The notes under the pieces were generated by a model that was given only the letters and a program-made list of their open reading frames with translations, was not told where the DNA came from and did no database searches. Positions 36,095-45,600 of a stretch of 64,000 nt of DNA are shown here, piece after piece (the first letter of the stretch is position 1; each line of letters starts with the position of its first letter). Made by a program: the position numbers and the translations under genes. Where the stretch lies: positions 17,143 to 81,142 of the forward strand of contig NZ_LFML01000022.1 of NCBI RefSeq assembly GCF_001044425.1, given 5' to 3'. Origin of the DNA: Streptomyces roseus (GTDB lineage: Bacteria > Actinomycetota > Actinomycetes > Streptomycetales > Streptomycetaceae).

Positions 36095-37492
36095 ATGTTC
36101 GAACCAGTCATAGCGCCAAGCGGCACCCTGCTCGGGCTCCTCCAGCGGGGCCGGGGCGACGGCACGCTGCACGCCCTCGCGGCGCCCCGGGCGGAGGCCC
36201 TCGCGGCCCTGAACCAGTGCGTGGTCAGCGACCCGCGCCAGGACTGGCAGGTCGAGAACCGCTCGCTCTATTACGCACGCCTGTACCTGGATCTCGACGG
36301 CCCCCTCGGCGCCATCGAGAGCCACCTCTTCGGCGCCGACGACCTCGTCGACGACTCGGACCACCGGACGGGCCTCGCCCTGTCGGTCCTCGGCCACCTG
36401 GCCTCCTACGGCCGCGACGACGCGCTGATGCTGCTGCGCCGCTACGCCGCCTCCGGCGCCAACTGGGCCTGGGCCCTCGACGAGCTCGCCCTGCGCGACG
36501 ACGACGAGGGGCTGCGCGGCCTCGCCGCGCCCGTGCTCGCCAGGTTCCCGGCCGGCGCCGAGGGCGAGGCGCGGCTGGCCGCCGCCGTCCGCGACGCCTA
36601 CGAGCCCCGCCCCTGGTGTCTGTGGGAAGAGTCACCCGAGTACGGGGAGCGCCTGCGCGCGGCCCGTCAGCAGGGCTCCTTCGACCGCTGGCAGCGCCAG
36701 CTCACCCCGAACGGGCCCCGGCCCGGCTGGGGGGTCCAGGCCGTCTTCGACTGGGCCGCCGAGGGCTTGCGCCGCGGCACCCCGCTGCACGTACCCGCCG
36801 CACGCTGCCTGGCCGCCGTCGCCGCGCCCGAGGACCGCTGCGCGATCCTCGCGGCCGCCGCCGGTGCGGGCGGCGAGGCGGCCCGGGCCACCGCCCTGCA
36901 CCACCTGGTCCTCGCCGAGCCGGAGAACCCGGCCGTGCTGGACCTCATCGAAGCCGCCGGTGACGAGCCGGCCGTCGCCGCCTACGAGCGCATGTGCGGC
37001 CCCGCCGCCATCGACCGGGCCCGGCAGTGGATCCACCGCCCCGACGCGCTGGGCGCGGCCGCCGGCGCCCTCCTGGCCGCCCGGGGCGGCCCCGAGGACA
37101 CCGCACTCGTCCTGGGCGCCCTGCGCTCGACCGTCCGCGGCTGCGGCCCCGACGCCCAGCGGCTGTTCGCCCTGGTCGACGGCGCCGGCCGGCTGTCCAT
37201 CGGCTGCGCGGCGCCGGTGCTGCGCCACATCTACCGCGAGACGTCCTCCTCCCACCTGCGCGGGCGCGCGGCGCGCGCCCTGGCCAGCACGGACCCCTCC
37301 TTCGCCGCCGGCTTCGCCGTCGAATGCCTCTGGGACTGCGAGGAGACCACCCGCGAGGTGGCCGCCCGCCACGCGGAGACGGCCGACGCCCGGGTCGCGC
37401 CGCGCCTGCGCCGCCTGGCGTCCGACCCCGCCGAGGAAGAGGACGTCCAGTCCGCGGTACGCAGCCGGATCGCTCCGGAATCGGCCGTGTAG
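36095..37492 (+). CDS. HEAT-repeat protein
   Basis: A 465-residue cytosolic all-helical protein built from degenerate HEAT-type repeats (VAAPEDRCAILAAAAGAGGE; HLRGRAARALASTDPSFAAG; TTREVAARHAETADARVAPR). No enzymatic motif is seen. Likely a scaffold; partner unknown. The N-terminal 150 residues are less regular and include Trp-rich patches (ANWAWALDELALRDDDEG). The ATG follows TTGAGG. A short possible leader peptide lies 46 nt upstream. Confidence 0.75.
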   Translation: MFEPVIAPSGTLLGLLQRGRGDGTLHALAAPRAEALAALNQCVVSDPRQDWQVENRSLYYARLYLDLDGPLGAIESHLFGADDLVDDSDHRTGLALSVLGHLASYGRDDALMLLRRYAASGANWAWALDELALRDDDEGLRGLAAPVLARFPAGAEGEARLAAAVRDAYEPRPWCLWEESPEYGERLRAARQQGSFDRWQRQLTPNGPRPGWGVQAVFDWAAEGLRRGTPLHVPAARCLAAVAAPEDRCAILAAAAGAGGEAARATALHHLVLAEPENPAVLDLIEAAGDEPAVAAYERMCGPAAIDRARQWIHRPDALGAAAGALLAARGGPEDTALVLGALRSTVRGCGPDAQRLFALVDGAGRLSIGCAAPVLRHIYRETSSSHLRGRAARALASTDPSFAAGFAVECLWDCEETTREVAARHAETADARVAPRLRRLASDPAEEEDVQSAVRSRIAPESAV

Positions 37493-37513
37493 ACCCCGGT
37501 CGCACACGCTCCC

Positions 37514-37545
37514 GGCCCGGCCCCCGACGAACGGGGGTCCGGGCC
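37514..37545. terminator. Terminator between HEAT and pxpC genes
   Basis: GGCCCGGCCCCCG (37514-37526) pairs with CGGGGGTCCGGGCC (37532-37545), with one bulged T and a 5-nt loop, in the gap between converging genes. Confidence 0.75.
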
Positions 37546-37636
37546 GAGGTGTGTCACGGCCGCCCGGGCGGCGCGACGGCCGCGGGCCCCGCCGCGCGGC
37601 GCGTCCCGGGACGGGGGCGCGGCGCCCGCGGACGCT

Positions 37637-38518
37637 TCAGCGGGCCCGCACGAACCTCACCGGCACCCCCGGCCGCGCCTGCGCCGCCGCGTCGAGCGCC
37701 GGACCCGGGGGGACCACCCCCACCACCGGGTAGCCGCCCGTCACCGGGTGGTCGGCGAGGAAGACCACCGGGAGGCCGTCCGGGGGGACCTGGACGGCGC
37801 CCAGGACCATCCCCTCGCTCGGGAGTTCGCCACCGCGGCCGCGGACCAGCCGGGGCCCGGCCTCGGTGCGCAGCCCGACGCGGTTCGAGGCCGGCGAGAC
37901 CCGGAACTCCGCGCGCCACAGCGCCGCCAGCGAAGCCGGCTCGAACCAGTCGGCCCGCGGCCCCGGCCGCAACGGCAGCACCAACCCGGCCCGCGCCCCC
38001 GGCGGAGCCGGCGCCCGCGGCACGTCCGCCCCGCGGACCGGATCCGCACCGGCCGGGCCCACCGGCAGGACCACCCCGGCCACCAGGACGGCCGGCCCCA
38101 GCCCCGACAGCAGGTCCGTCGAACGGCTGCCCAGGACCGGCGGCACGGCGAACCCTCCCCGCACCGCGACGTAGCTGCGCACCCCCGACTCGGCCCGGCC
38201 CACCTCCAGCTCCGCACCGGCCGGCAGCCACACCGGGGCTCCCCATGCCGCCGGCCGACCCGACACCCGTACGGCACAGGGCGCGCCCGTGACCGCCACC
38301 GTCACGGGGACCCGGGCCCGCAGGCCCACCCCGTCCAGGGTGGTCTCCAGGGCGGCCGCCCCCGCGGGGTTGCCGAGCAGCCGGTTGGCCAGGCCGAGCG
38401 CCCCCGCGTCCAGCGCGCCCGACCTCGGCACGCCCAGGTGGGCGTACCCGGGCCGGCCCAGGTCCTGGACCGTGGTCAGCGCCCCCGCCCGGACCACCTC
38501 CAGCGCGGCGCCCGCCAT
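37637..38518 (-). CDS. pxpC: 5-oxoprolinase subunit C (biotin-dependent carboxyltransferase fold)
   Basis: Third subunit of the PxpABC ATP-dependent 5-oxoprolinase, which opens 5-oxoproline to glutamate and clears this metabolic by-product. The 293-residue product has the family motifs TTVQDLGRPGYAHLGVPRSG and GALDAGALGLANRLLGN near the start and FLADHPVTGGYPVVG late. The ATG at 38518 overlaps the pxpB stop (ATGA), so translation is coupled. Last gene of the operon. Confidence 0.93.
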   Translation of the reverse strand: MAGAALEVVRAGALTTVQDLGRPGYAHLGVPRSGALDAGALGLANRLLGNPAGAAALETTLDGVGLRARVPVTVAVTGAPCAVRVSGRPAAWGAPVWLPAGAELEVGRAESGVRSYVAVRGGFAVPPVLGSRSTDLLSGLGPAVLVAGVVLPVGPAGADPVRGADVPRAPAPPGARAGLVLPLRPGPRADWFEPASLAALWRAEFRVSPASNRVGLRTEAGPRLVRGRGGELPSEGMVLGAVQVPPDGLPVVFLADHPVTGGYPVVGVVPPGPALDAAAQARPGVPVRFVRAR

Positions 38519-39132
38519 CACGAAGCCTCCTCGAACCGCACCCGTACCCCCGGCGCGAACAGCGCCGCCGGCTCCCGGCCGGGATCCCACAGCACCGCGT
38601 CGGCCGTCCCGACCAGCTGCCAGCCGCCGGGGGAGGAGCGCGGGTACACCCCCGCGTACTCGCCGGCGAGGGCCAGCGAGCCCGCCGGGACGACCGTACG
38701 GGGCGTGGCCCGCCGGGGGAGGTGGAAGCGCTCCGGCAGCCCCGTCAGGTATCCGAAGCCCGGCGCGAACCCGCAGAAGGCCACCCGGAAGACGGTGTCC
38801 CCGACGATCCCGGCGACCTCCCGCCGCGCGACCCCCCACGCCCGGGCCACCTCCGCCAGGTCCGGGCCGTCGTACCGCACCGGGACCGTGACCAGCGGGC
38901 CCTCGGTCTCCGCCAGCGGCGGCACCTCCCAGCGCGCGATGCGCTCCGCCAGCGCGCGCGGCTCGCGCACGCCGTCCAGCAGCACCGTCCGCGCCGCCGG
39001 AACCACCTCCCGTACGGCGCCCAGCTCGCCCGCGTCCCGCCGCCGCAGCAGCTCGGCGTGGAGCGCCGCCACCTGCTGCGCCGAGCCCACCTCGATCAGC
39101 AGCGCCTCGCCGCCCACCACCAGCGGCCTCAC
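38518..39132 (-). CDS. pxpB: 5-oxoprolinase subunit B
   Basis: A 204-residue cytosolic subunit (KipI-like, allophanate hydrolase subunit 1 family) working with PxpC. Visible motifs are VPVRYDGPDLAEVA, FCGFAPGFGYLTGLPERFHL and SPGGWQLVGTAD. The GTG at 39132 overlaps the pxpA stop (GTGA) and the end overlaps pxpC by one base. Confidence 0.93.
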   Translation of the reverse strand: MRPLVVGGEALLIEVGSAQQVAALHAELLRRRDAGELGAVREVVPAARTVLLDGVREPRALAERIARWEVPPLAETEGPLVTVPVRYDGPDLAEVARAWGVARREVAGIVGDTVFRVAFCGFAPGFGYLTGLPERFHLPRRATPRTVVPAGSLALAGEYAGVYPRSSPGGWQLVGTADAVLWDPGREPAALFAPGVRVRFEEAS

Positions 39133-39908
39133 GCGAAGGCCTCCGTGCGGACGCCCGCGGCGGCCAGCGCCTCGCGGACCCGCAGGGCGAGCCCGGCCGC
39201 CCCCGGGGTGTCCCCGTGCAGGCAGAGCGAGCGCGCCCGCAGTGTCACCGGGGAGCCGTCGGCGGCCGTCACCACGCCCCGGGTCGCCATCGCGACCGCG
39301 CGGGCCACGACCGCCTCCGGATCGTGCAGCACCGCCCCCTGCTCGCCGCGCGGCACCAGCGTCCCGGCCGGCGTGTACGCCCGGTCCGCGAAGGCCTCCG
39401 GTACGGCCGGCAGTCCCGCCTCCGCGGCGGCGGACAGCAGCAGCGAGCCCGGCAGGCCGAGCACGGGCAGGCCGGCCGCCCCGGCCGCCATGCGCACCCC
39501 GGCGACGACCGCGCCGGCCTGGCCGGGGTCGTGGACCGTGCGGTTGTACAGCGCGCCGTGCGGCTTCACGTACGACACCCGGGAGCCCGCAGCCCGGGCG
39601 AAGACCTCCAAGGCTCCGATCTGGTACGCCACTTCGTCGGCCAGCTCGCCCGCCGGCACGTCCATCGAGCGCCGGCCGAAGCCCGCCAGATCGCGGTAGG
39701 AGACCTGCGCCCCGATCCGCACGCCGCGCTCCGCGGCCAGCGCGCAGACCCGGCGCATGATGGACGGGTCGCCGGCGTGGAAGCCGCACGCCACGTTCGC
39801 GCTCGTGACGACGGACAGCAGGGCGTCGTCGTCGGTCAGCGTCCAGCGCCCGAAGCCCTCGCCGAGATCGGCGTTGAGGTCGATCAGAGGTGTGATCATG
39901 GAAGCCAT
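39129..39908 (-). CDS. pxpA: 5-oxoprolinase subunit A (LamB/YcsF family)
   Basis: Catalytic-type subunit of PxpABC, 259 residues. The family hallmark IDLNADLGEGFG is at residues 9-20; the metal-binding-like SANVACGFHAGDP and KPHGALYN follow. Starts MASM at 39908 or MITP at 39899 are both possible. No ribosome site is obvious, and a TACGCT -10-like sequence 7 nt upstream suggests a leaderless transcript. Heads the pxpA-pxpB-pxpC operon and is divergent from the SMC operon, 129 bp away. Confidence 0.93.
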   Translation of the reverse strand: MASMITPLIDLNADLGEGFGRWTLTDDDALLSVVTSANVACGFHAGDPSIMRRVCALAAERGVRIGAQVSYRDLAGFGRRSMDVPAGELADEVAYQIGALEVFARAAGSRVSYVKPHGALYNRTVHDPGQAGAVVAGVRMAAGAAGLPVLGLPGSLLLSAAAEAGLPAVPEAFADRAYTPAGTLVPRGEQGAVLHDPEAVVARAVAMATRGVVTAADGSPVTLRARSLCLHGDTPGAAGLALRVREALAAAGVRTEAFA

Positions 39909-40037
39909 GCGGTGAGCGTAGAACGTGGCGGCGCCGAAGACGGCACGTCCGGCGGGAACCGCGGGCGGCACCCGGGACCGATCAGGCCGAACCATGCCGT
40001 TTGGGATGTTGTCCCTGTCAGCGCCTAGTCTTTGTCC

Positions 40038-41543
40038 GTGACTCTCCCCGCCCCGGCGAAGCCCCTTCCGTCCCCGGCGCCGGGCCCGGCCGCCGACGAG
40101 GGCCTGGCCCGGCGGCTGCGCGCGCTCGCCTGCACCGCCCCGCTGCACGACCTCGACGTACGCAAGGCCAATCTCGCCGGCGAGTACGGGATCTACGCGA
40201 TGGCGGAGGTCGCGCTCGCCGCGATCGACCTGGTCACGCTCAACATGGACTTCGACACCGGCGCCGACCACGAGCAGATAGTGGCCAGGCTGCTGCCGCG
40301 CGTCGCCGCGCAGGCACCGCACCGCCCGGCGGCCGAGCACGAGCGGGTCGCCCGCTGGGTGCTGGAGAACCTGATCAACGTGGGCAGCGTGGACCGCGGA
40401 TTCCGCGCGATCTACGGCACGTTCGGCCCGGACGGGGTGTACGTCCGCCGGGACTACGACTTCAAGCTGATCGAAGAGGTCCCCGGCTACGGCGGGGCCG
40501 TCTACCTGCGCACGACGGACGAGGCCGTCAACGTGCTGGTCGGCGCCCTCGACACGGACGTCACCAGTGCGCAGATCGCGGCCGAGGTGAAGCTGGAGGT
40601 CCTGATCAGCCGGGGCCGCCTCGCCGACGCCCAGCTCGCCGCCGAGCAGGCCCGCTACCGGACCGTGCAGTACGCGGAGACCCTGCGCCGCACCCTGGAC
40701 GCCACCCGGCGCAACGTCCGGGCGGTGGACTGGCTCGAATCGGTGCCCGACATGATCGAGGAGGCCCTCGACCACGTCGCCGACCGCTACCGGCACGAGA
40801 ACGCGATCCTGACCAACATCCGCAAGGCCCGCGACGAGGCGGAGGAGCCCGACAACAAGCGGCGCGCCGCCGAGCTCGTCGACATCGTCAAGGACTGCAT
40901 CCGCCGCCACACCCAGCTCCAGTCGAGGCTGCTGGACGCGGGCCCGCTGTTCCGCGCCGAGCAGGACCGGCAGGCCTTCGCGGCCCCCGCCCCGCGCTCC
41001 GGGATCGACCTGTACGGGCAGCTCGTCGCGCCCGTGCTGCCGCTGCCGCTCGCGCAGGCCTCCCGGGTCACCGACGCCTTCTTCGGGTCGGCCGTCGGGC
41101 TGCGCACCCCGGTCTCGGTGCGCGTCACCGACCTGGTCGACATCCTGCTGACGCCGCCGGTGGAACGGGAGCACCTGGGCGCGGAGATGCCGGAGCCGGA
41201 CCTCATCGCGACCCCGGACGACAGCCGGTTCAGCGAGGAACAGCTCGCCGCGGCGATGGAGCTCCTGGACCTGCCGCACGACGCCCCGCGCCGGCTGTCG
41301 GGCCTGCTCGCCGAGGCCCGGCGCAGCGACCCGGACCTGCCGTACCTGGTGGCCCTGCTGGCCGTCCACGCGGCCAGCCCGGCCGTCGGCACGGCCTACC
41401 GCCAGGGCGAGGAGCGGCTGCTGTTCGCCGTGGACGACGGCGCGCAGCTCGAAGACCCCGAGTTCGGCGGCGCGGACCTGATCGTCGGCACGGCGCTCCT
41501 GGACGCGGCCGCGATGATCGCGGACCGCACGGAGGCGGCATGA
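40038..41543 (+). CDS. Kleisin-like protein (JetA/MukF/MksF type)
   Basis: A 501-residue cytosolic protein, first of a three-gene operon with a winged-helix protein and an SMC ATPase. The N-terminal half (about 40-180) is compact alpha/beta. Residues about 185-300 are a long helical segment typical of MukF and JetA (GRLADAQLAAEQARYRTVQY, then LRRTLDATRRNVRAVDWLES). The C-terminal part (about 320-500) is mixed. By position and pattern I assign it as the kleisin linking the two SMC heads; this is inference, not a database match. GTG 40038 is chosen because TAGTCT lies 7 nt upstream (leaderless); TTG at 40032 is also in frame. Confidence 0.7.
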   Translation: MTLPAPAKPLPSPAPGPAADEGLARRLRALACTAPLHDLDVRKANLAGEYGIYAMAEVALAAIDLVTLNMDFDTGADHEQIVARLLPRVAAQAPHRPAAEHERVARWVLENLINVGSVDRGFRAIYGTFGPDGVYVRRDYDFKLIEEVPGYGGAVYLRTTDEAVNVLVGALDTDVTSAQIAAEVKLEVLISRGRLADAQLAAEQARYRTVQYAETLRRTLDATRRNVRAVDWLESVPDMIEEALDHVADRYRHENAILTNIRKARDEAEEPDNKRRAAELVDIVKDCIRRHTQLQSRLLDAGPLFRAEQDRQAFAAPAPRSGIDLYGQLVAPVLPLPLAQASRVTDAFFGSAVGLRTPVSVRVTDLVDILLTPPVEREHLGAEMPEPDLIATPDDSRFSEEQLAAAMELLDLPHDAPRRLSGLLAEARRSDPDLPYLVALLAVHAASPAVGTAYRQGEERLLFAVDDGAQLEDPEFGGADLIVGTALLDAAAMIADRTEAA

Positions 41544-41610
41544 CCCCCGCCGGACCGCACGGAGGCGGCTTGACCCCCGCCGGACCGCCGGGAGGCGGCA
41601 CGAACCCCGC
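41521..41610 (+). repeat. Three tandem 30-bp repeats
   Basis: Units at 41521-41550, 41551-41580 and 41581-41610. Unit 2 differs from unit 1 at one base; unit 3 at several. The first unit holds the last codons and stop of the kleisin gene. Each carries GGAGG, and unit 1 has an ATG 4 nt after it, so a stop/ribosome-site/start cassette has been tandemly amplified. Confidence 0.95.
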
Positions 41611-41722
41611 CGGACCGGCCGGCCGCACAGCACGAACCAGCACAGCGGCGAGGAGCGGCGCGCGGGGGAAGACCCCGCCCGCCGCCGCGACCACCGCACA
41701 CCACGAGAGGCAGTACCCGTGA
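41540..41722 (+). CDS. Possible 60-residue Gly/Pro-rich bridging protein
   Basis: A frame whose ATG overlaps the kleisin stop (ATGA) and whose stop overlaps the next gene's GTG start (GTGA). It has GGAGG upstream, encodes TPAGPHGGG-type repeats from the 30-bp units, then a basic Ala/Thr-rich tail, and shows no domain. It may be a real coupling peptide, or only a device that carries ribosomes across an expanded spacer. Confidence 0.35.
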   Translation: MTPAGPHGGGLTPAGPPGGGTNPAGPAGRTARTSTAARSGARGKTPPAAATTAHHERQYP

Positions 41723-42621
41723 GCGACCACCACGCCGAACACCCCGCGTGGAGCGAGGCCGACGCGCCGCCGGCCCCCGTCGCACCCGCCGCCGGCGGGG
41801 CGGTGACCCCCGCCGACGCCGCCGACGCGGCCCGGCTCGTCGCGTTCGGGCTCCAGCCCAAGCTGCTCCCGGCCCGCGACGCCGAGTACGCCGAACTGCT
41901 GCGCCGCTACCGCGAGGAGCCTGCCTTCGGCCGCCTCGCCGACGCCGTCGCCACCGGGCTCGGCCTCGTCGTCCTGGAGGTGTCCCCGCGCGCCGGCATG
42001 GCCGTCGCCGCCGGCGAGGACTCCGTCTTCGCCGTCCGGATGGGCGACTACGCCCGCCGCACCACCGCCGACTCCGCCGACCGGTTCCTGCACGGCCTCG
42101 CCCACCTCGCCGTCGCCGCCCTCGCCTTCCCCCGCCCCGAGGACCTCGCCGACGACGGCTACATCGGCCGCGTCACCGTCAACGGGGTCGACGCCTTCGT
42201 CCGCCAGACCTGCCGCCGCCTGGAGGAGCGGGCCGAGGAGCTCGGCGAGAACACCGACCCGGCCACCGACGCCCCCGGCCTCGAAGCCGCCTGGCGCGTC
42301 TACGCCCGCCGCAGCGCCACCGGCGCCACCAAGGACGCCCGCCGCCTGGCCGGCTCCACCACCGGCATCGTCGGCAAGGCCGCCGCCTTCCTCACCGACT
42401 CCGGGTTCCTCCAGCGCACCGGCGATGACGCCGGCGGCACGTACCGCACCACCCCCCGCTACCAGCTCCAGGTCCGCGACATGGCGGGCAGCGCGGCCAT
42501 GGCCGAGCTCCTGGAACTCGGCGTGGTCCCCGTCAGCGACGGCTCCGCCAGCCTCCTGCCGCCGCCCGAGGGCGACGACCTGGAGCTCGCCGCCGACGCG
42601 GGCCTGCCCTTCCACGCCTGA
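41719..42621 (+). CDS. Winged-helix SMC partner (JetB/MukE type)
   Basis: A 300-residue cytosolic protein with an Ala/Pro-rich first 40 residues. The core (about 60-180) has a FGRLADAVATGLGLVVLEVS fold and an acidic surface. The C-terminal part contains a winged-helix-like pattern ending in TPRYQLQVRDMAGSAAMAEL, which is the pattern I associate with MukE/JetB proteins. The GTG is coupled (GTGA) to the small frame before it. It is followed by the SMC gene after 64 bp. Assignment rests on gene order and size as much as sequence. Confidence 0.68.
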   Translation: MSDHHAEHPAWSEADAPPAPVAPAAGGAVTPADAADAARLVAFGLQPKLLPARDAEYAELLRRYREEPAFGRLADAVATGLGLVVLEVSPRAGMAVAAGEDSVFAVRMGDYARRTTADSADRFLHGLAHLAVAALAFPRPEDLADDGYIGRVTVNGVDAFVRQTCRRLEERAEELGENTDPATDAPGLEAAWRVYARRSATGATKDARRLAGSTTGIVGKAAAFLTDSGFLQRTGDDAGGTYRTTPRYQLQVRDMAGSAAMAELLELGVVPVSDGSASLLPPPEGDDLELAADAGLPFHA

Positions 42622-42685
42622 GCCCCGCCGCCCGTCCCGCCCTCCGTACCCCCTCCGTACCGAGAATTCACGAGAGTCCGCCGCC

Positions 42686-45600
42686 ATGTACGAGCTGTCC
42701 CGGATCCGCCTCTACTCCATCGGGCCCGCCGGCGCGCGCTACGCCGACACCGTGCTCGACCTGCGCGGAGTCGGTGAGCCGGTGCCCCACCCGGCGCCCG
42801 CCCAGGCGGAGTTCTTCGAGGACGAGCCCACCGGCCCGCCGCGCCGCCCGGCGCCCGCCGGCGTGCTCTTCCTGGAGAACGGCGGCGGCAAGTCGGTCCT
42901 GCTCAAGCTGATCTTCTCGGTGATGCTCCCCGGCCACCGCAACACCCTCGGCGGCGCCAGCTCCGGCGTGCTGCGCAAGTTCCTGCTCGCCGACGACTGC
43001 GGTCACGTGGCCCTGGAGTGGCAGCACACCCAGACCGGCGAGTGCGTGGTCGTCGGCAAGGTCAGCGAATGGCGCGGCCGCCAGGTCTCCAACGACCCGC
43101 GCAAATTCGCCGAGGCCTGGTACTCCTTCCGCCCCGGCCCGGGCCTGAGCCTGGACAGCCTCCCCGTCGCCGAGGCCACCACCGTGCGCCCGCCCGTCGA
43201 AGGCGCCTCCGGCGCCCGTGGCCGGCGCCGCACGATGAAGGGCTTCCGCGACGCCCTCACCGAGGCCGGCAAGGCGTACCCGCACCTGGAGGTGTACTTC
43301 GAGGAGATCCACGACCGGTGGAACGAGCACCTGACCGAACTCGGCCTCGATCCCGAACTCTTCCGCTACCAGCGTGAGATGAACGCCGACGAGGGCGAGG
43401 CCGCCGGCCTCTTCGCGGTCAAGAAGGACTCCGACTTCACCGACCTGCTCCTGCGCGCCGTCACCGACACCCGGGACACCGACGGCCTCGCCGACCTCGT
43501 CCACGGCTTCGGCAACAAGCTGGGCCGCCGCGCCGAGCTGATGGCCGAACGGGACTTCACCGCCGGCTCGGTGGACCTCCTCACCAAGATCGTGGAGGCG
43601 GCCGGGGCCCGCTCCCGGCTCCGCGACGTCCACGCGGGCGCCGAGCGCCGCACCCGCACCCTCGCCCGGCGGCTGTCCGCCCGCGCCGCCGAGGAGCGCG
43701 GACGCGCCGCCGACCTCGCGCAGCGGGTCACCGCCGCCGCCCACGGGGTCACCTCCGCCGAGTCCGCGCGCACCCGCAGCGCCGCCGTCTCCGCCGAACT
43801 CGCCTACCGGCACGCCTCGCTGGCCCTGACCGTCGCCGACAAGGCCGCCGCCGCCCAGCGCCGCGAACTCCTCGAAGCCCGCACCCTGCACTCCGCGTGG
43901 CAGGCCGCAGAGATCGTGCTGCGCCACCGCGCGGCCTCCGACCGCTCCGCCCGGGTCGCCGCCGCGATCCTGGAGGCCGAGCGGGACGCGGCCCCGGCGC
44001 TCGCCGCGCGGGCGACGGCCGCCGCCGCGCTCGTACGGGCCCTGCACACCGCCGCCGAGGACGGGGAGCGGGTCGCCAACGAGGAGGAGGAGCGGTCCGC
44101 CGCGCTCCAGGAGGCGGGCGAGGCCGCGCACCGCGACGCCACCGCCGCCGCGACGGGGGCCCAGCGGGCCCGGAGCGAGGCCGAACACCTGCGGGCCAGG
44201 CTCGCCGAGGTCGAGCAGGAGACCGCCGAGGCGGTACGGGCCGGCTGGCTCGACGACTCGGCGCCCGACGCGGACCCGGCGCGTGCCGCCCTGGCCGCCA
44301 GTGATGCCGAGAAGACCGCCGTGGCCGCCTGGGACGAATCCCGCGAGAGCGCCCGGGCCACCGCCGAAGCCGCCCGCGAGGCCGCCGCCGCCGAGTCCCG
44401 CGCCGAACTCACCGCCGCCCGCGCGGCGGACGCCGCCGACGCGGCCGAGGCCGCCCACGGCGCCGAGCACCGGGCAGCCGCCTCCCTCGCCGCCTCCCCC
44501 CGGCTGGCCGAGCTCCTGGGCCTGGCCCCGACGCCCGAAACCTTCCTCCCGCACCCGCGTACGGGCACCCCGGAGGGGGCCGGTACGCCCGCCCCCCGGC
44601 CCGCAGCCGCGAACGGTTCCGCCGCCGCGCACCCGGGCGGCGCCCCCGGCGGCGCCGCGGAAGGCGGCGGCCTGACCGTGGAAGACCTCGACCGGGGCGC
44701 CGACGAACTGCGCGAGATGCTCACCCGCGGGGTCGGGACGGCCGAGCGGCAGCTGTTCGAGCTGCGTACCGCCGCCGCCGACGACGCCCGCATCCTCGGC
44801 GCCCTCGGCGACGGCGGACTGCTGCCGCCCGGACCCGACGTCCTCGCCACCGTCGAGTACCTCGGCGAACACGGCATCCCGGCCCTGCCCGGCTGGCGCT
44901 ACCTGGCCCAGTCCGTGGACCCGGCCGACCACGCCGCCGTCCTCGCCGCCCGCCCCGAGCTCGTCGACGGCGTCGTCATCACCGACCCCGACACCCACGC
45001 CCGGGCCCGCGAGGTCCTCTCCGCGGCCGCCCTGCTGCCCCGCTCCACCGTCGCCGTCGGCACGGCCGCCGCCCTGCTGGCGCCGGTGCCGCCCTCCCAC
45101 GGAGAGGACACGGACACCGGGGTCTTCCTCGTCCCGCCGAACCCGGCCATGCACGACGAGCACGCCGCCGACGAGGAGCGCCAAGCGCTGCGCACCCGCG
45201 CCACCGCCCGCGACACCGAGATCCGGGACCTGGCCGCCCGCCTCGCCGGGGACCGTGAACTCGCCGCCCGCCTCGCCTCCTGGCGCACCGGCTGCCCGCC
45301 CGGCCGCCTCGCCGAGCTGGCCCGGCAGGCCGAGGCCGCCCGGGACTTCGCCGAGGAGGCCGACGCCGAGCTCGCGCAGGCCCGTACCGTACGCGCCGAG
45401 GCCGACGAGGCCGCCGCCGACGCCGCCCGCGTCCGCGACGAGCGCCAGGACGCGGCCCAGCGGGCCCGCCGCGCCGCCGACGCCCTCGCCGGGCTCGCCT
45501 TCCGGCTGCGCGAGCGCGCCGGCTGGCAGGCCAAGCTCCGCGAACTCGCGGACGACGCCGCCGAGTCCGAGGCCCGCGCCGAGGTCTGCCTGGACCGGGC

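Noticed and set aside
33106..37492. Integrative element around the FtsK-like and small membrane genes
   Set aside because: No integrase, replication gene, attachment repeats or tRNA; the surrounding genes are core type with normal codon use.
41521..41610. CRISPR-like repeats
   Set aside because: Direct tandem 30-bp units have no spacers; they are a coding/intergenic tandem duplication.
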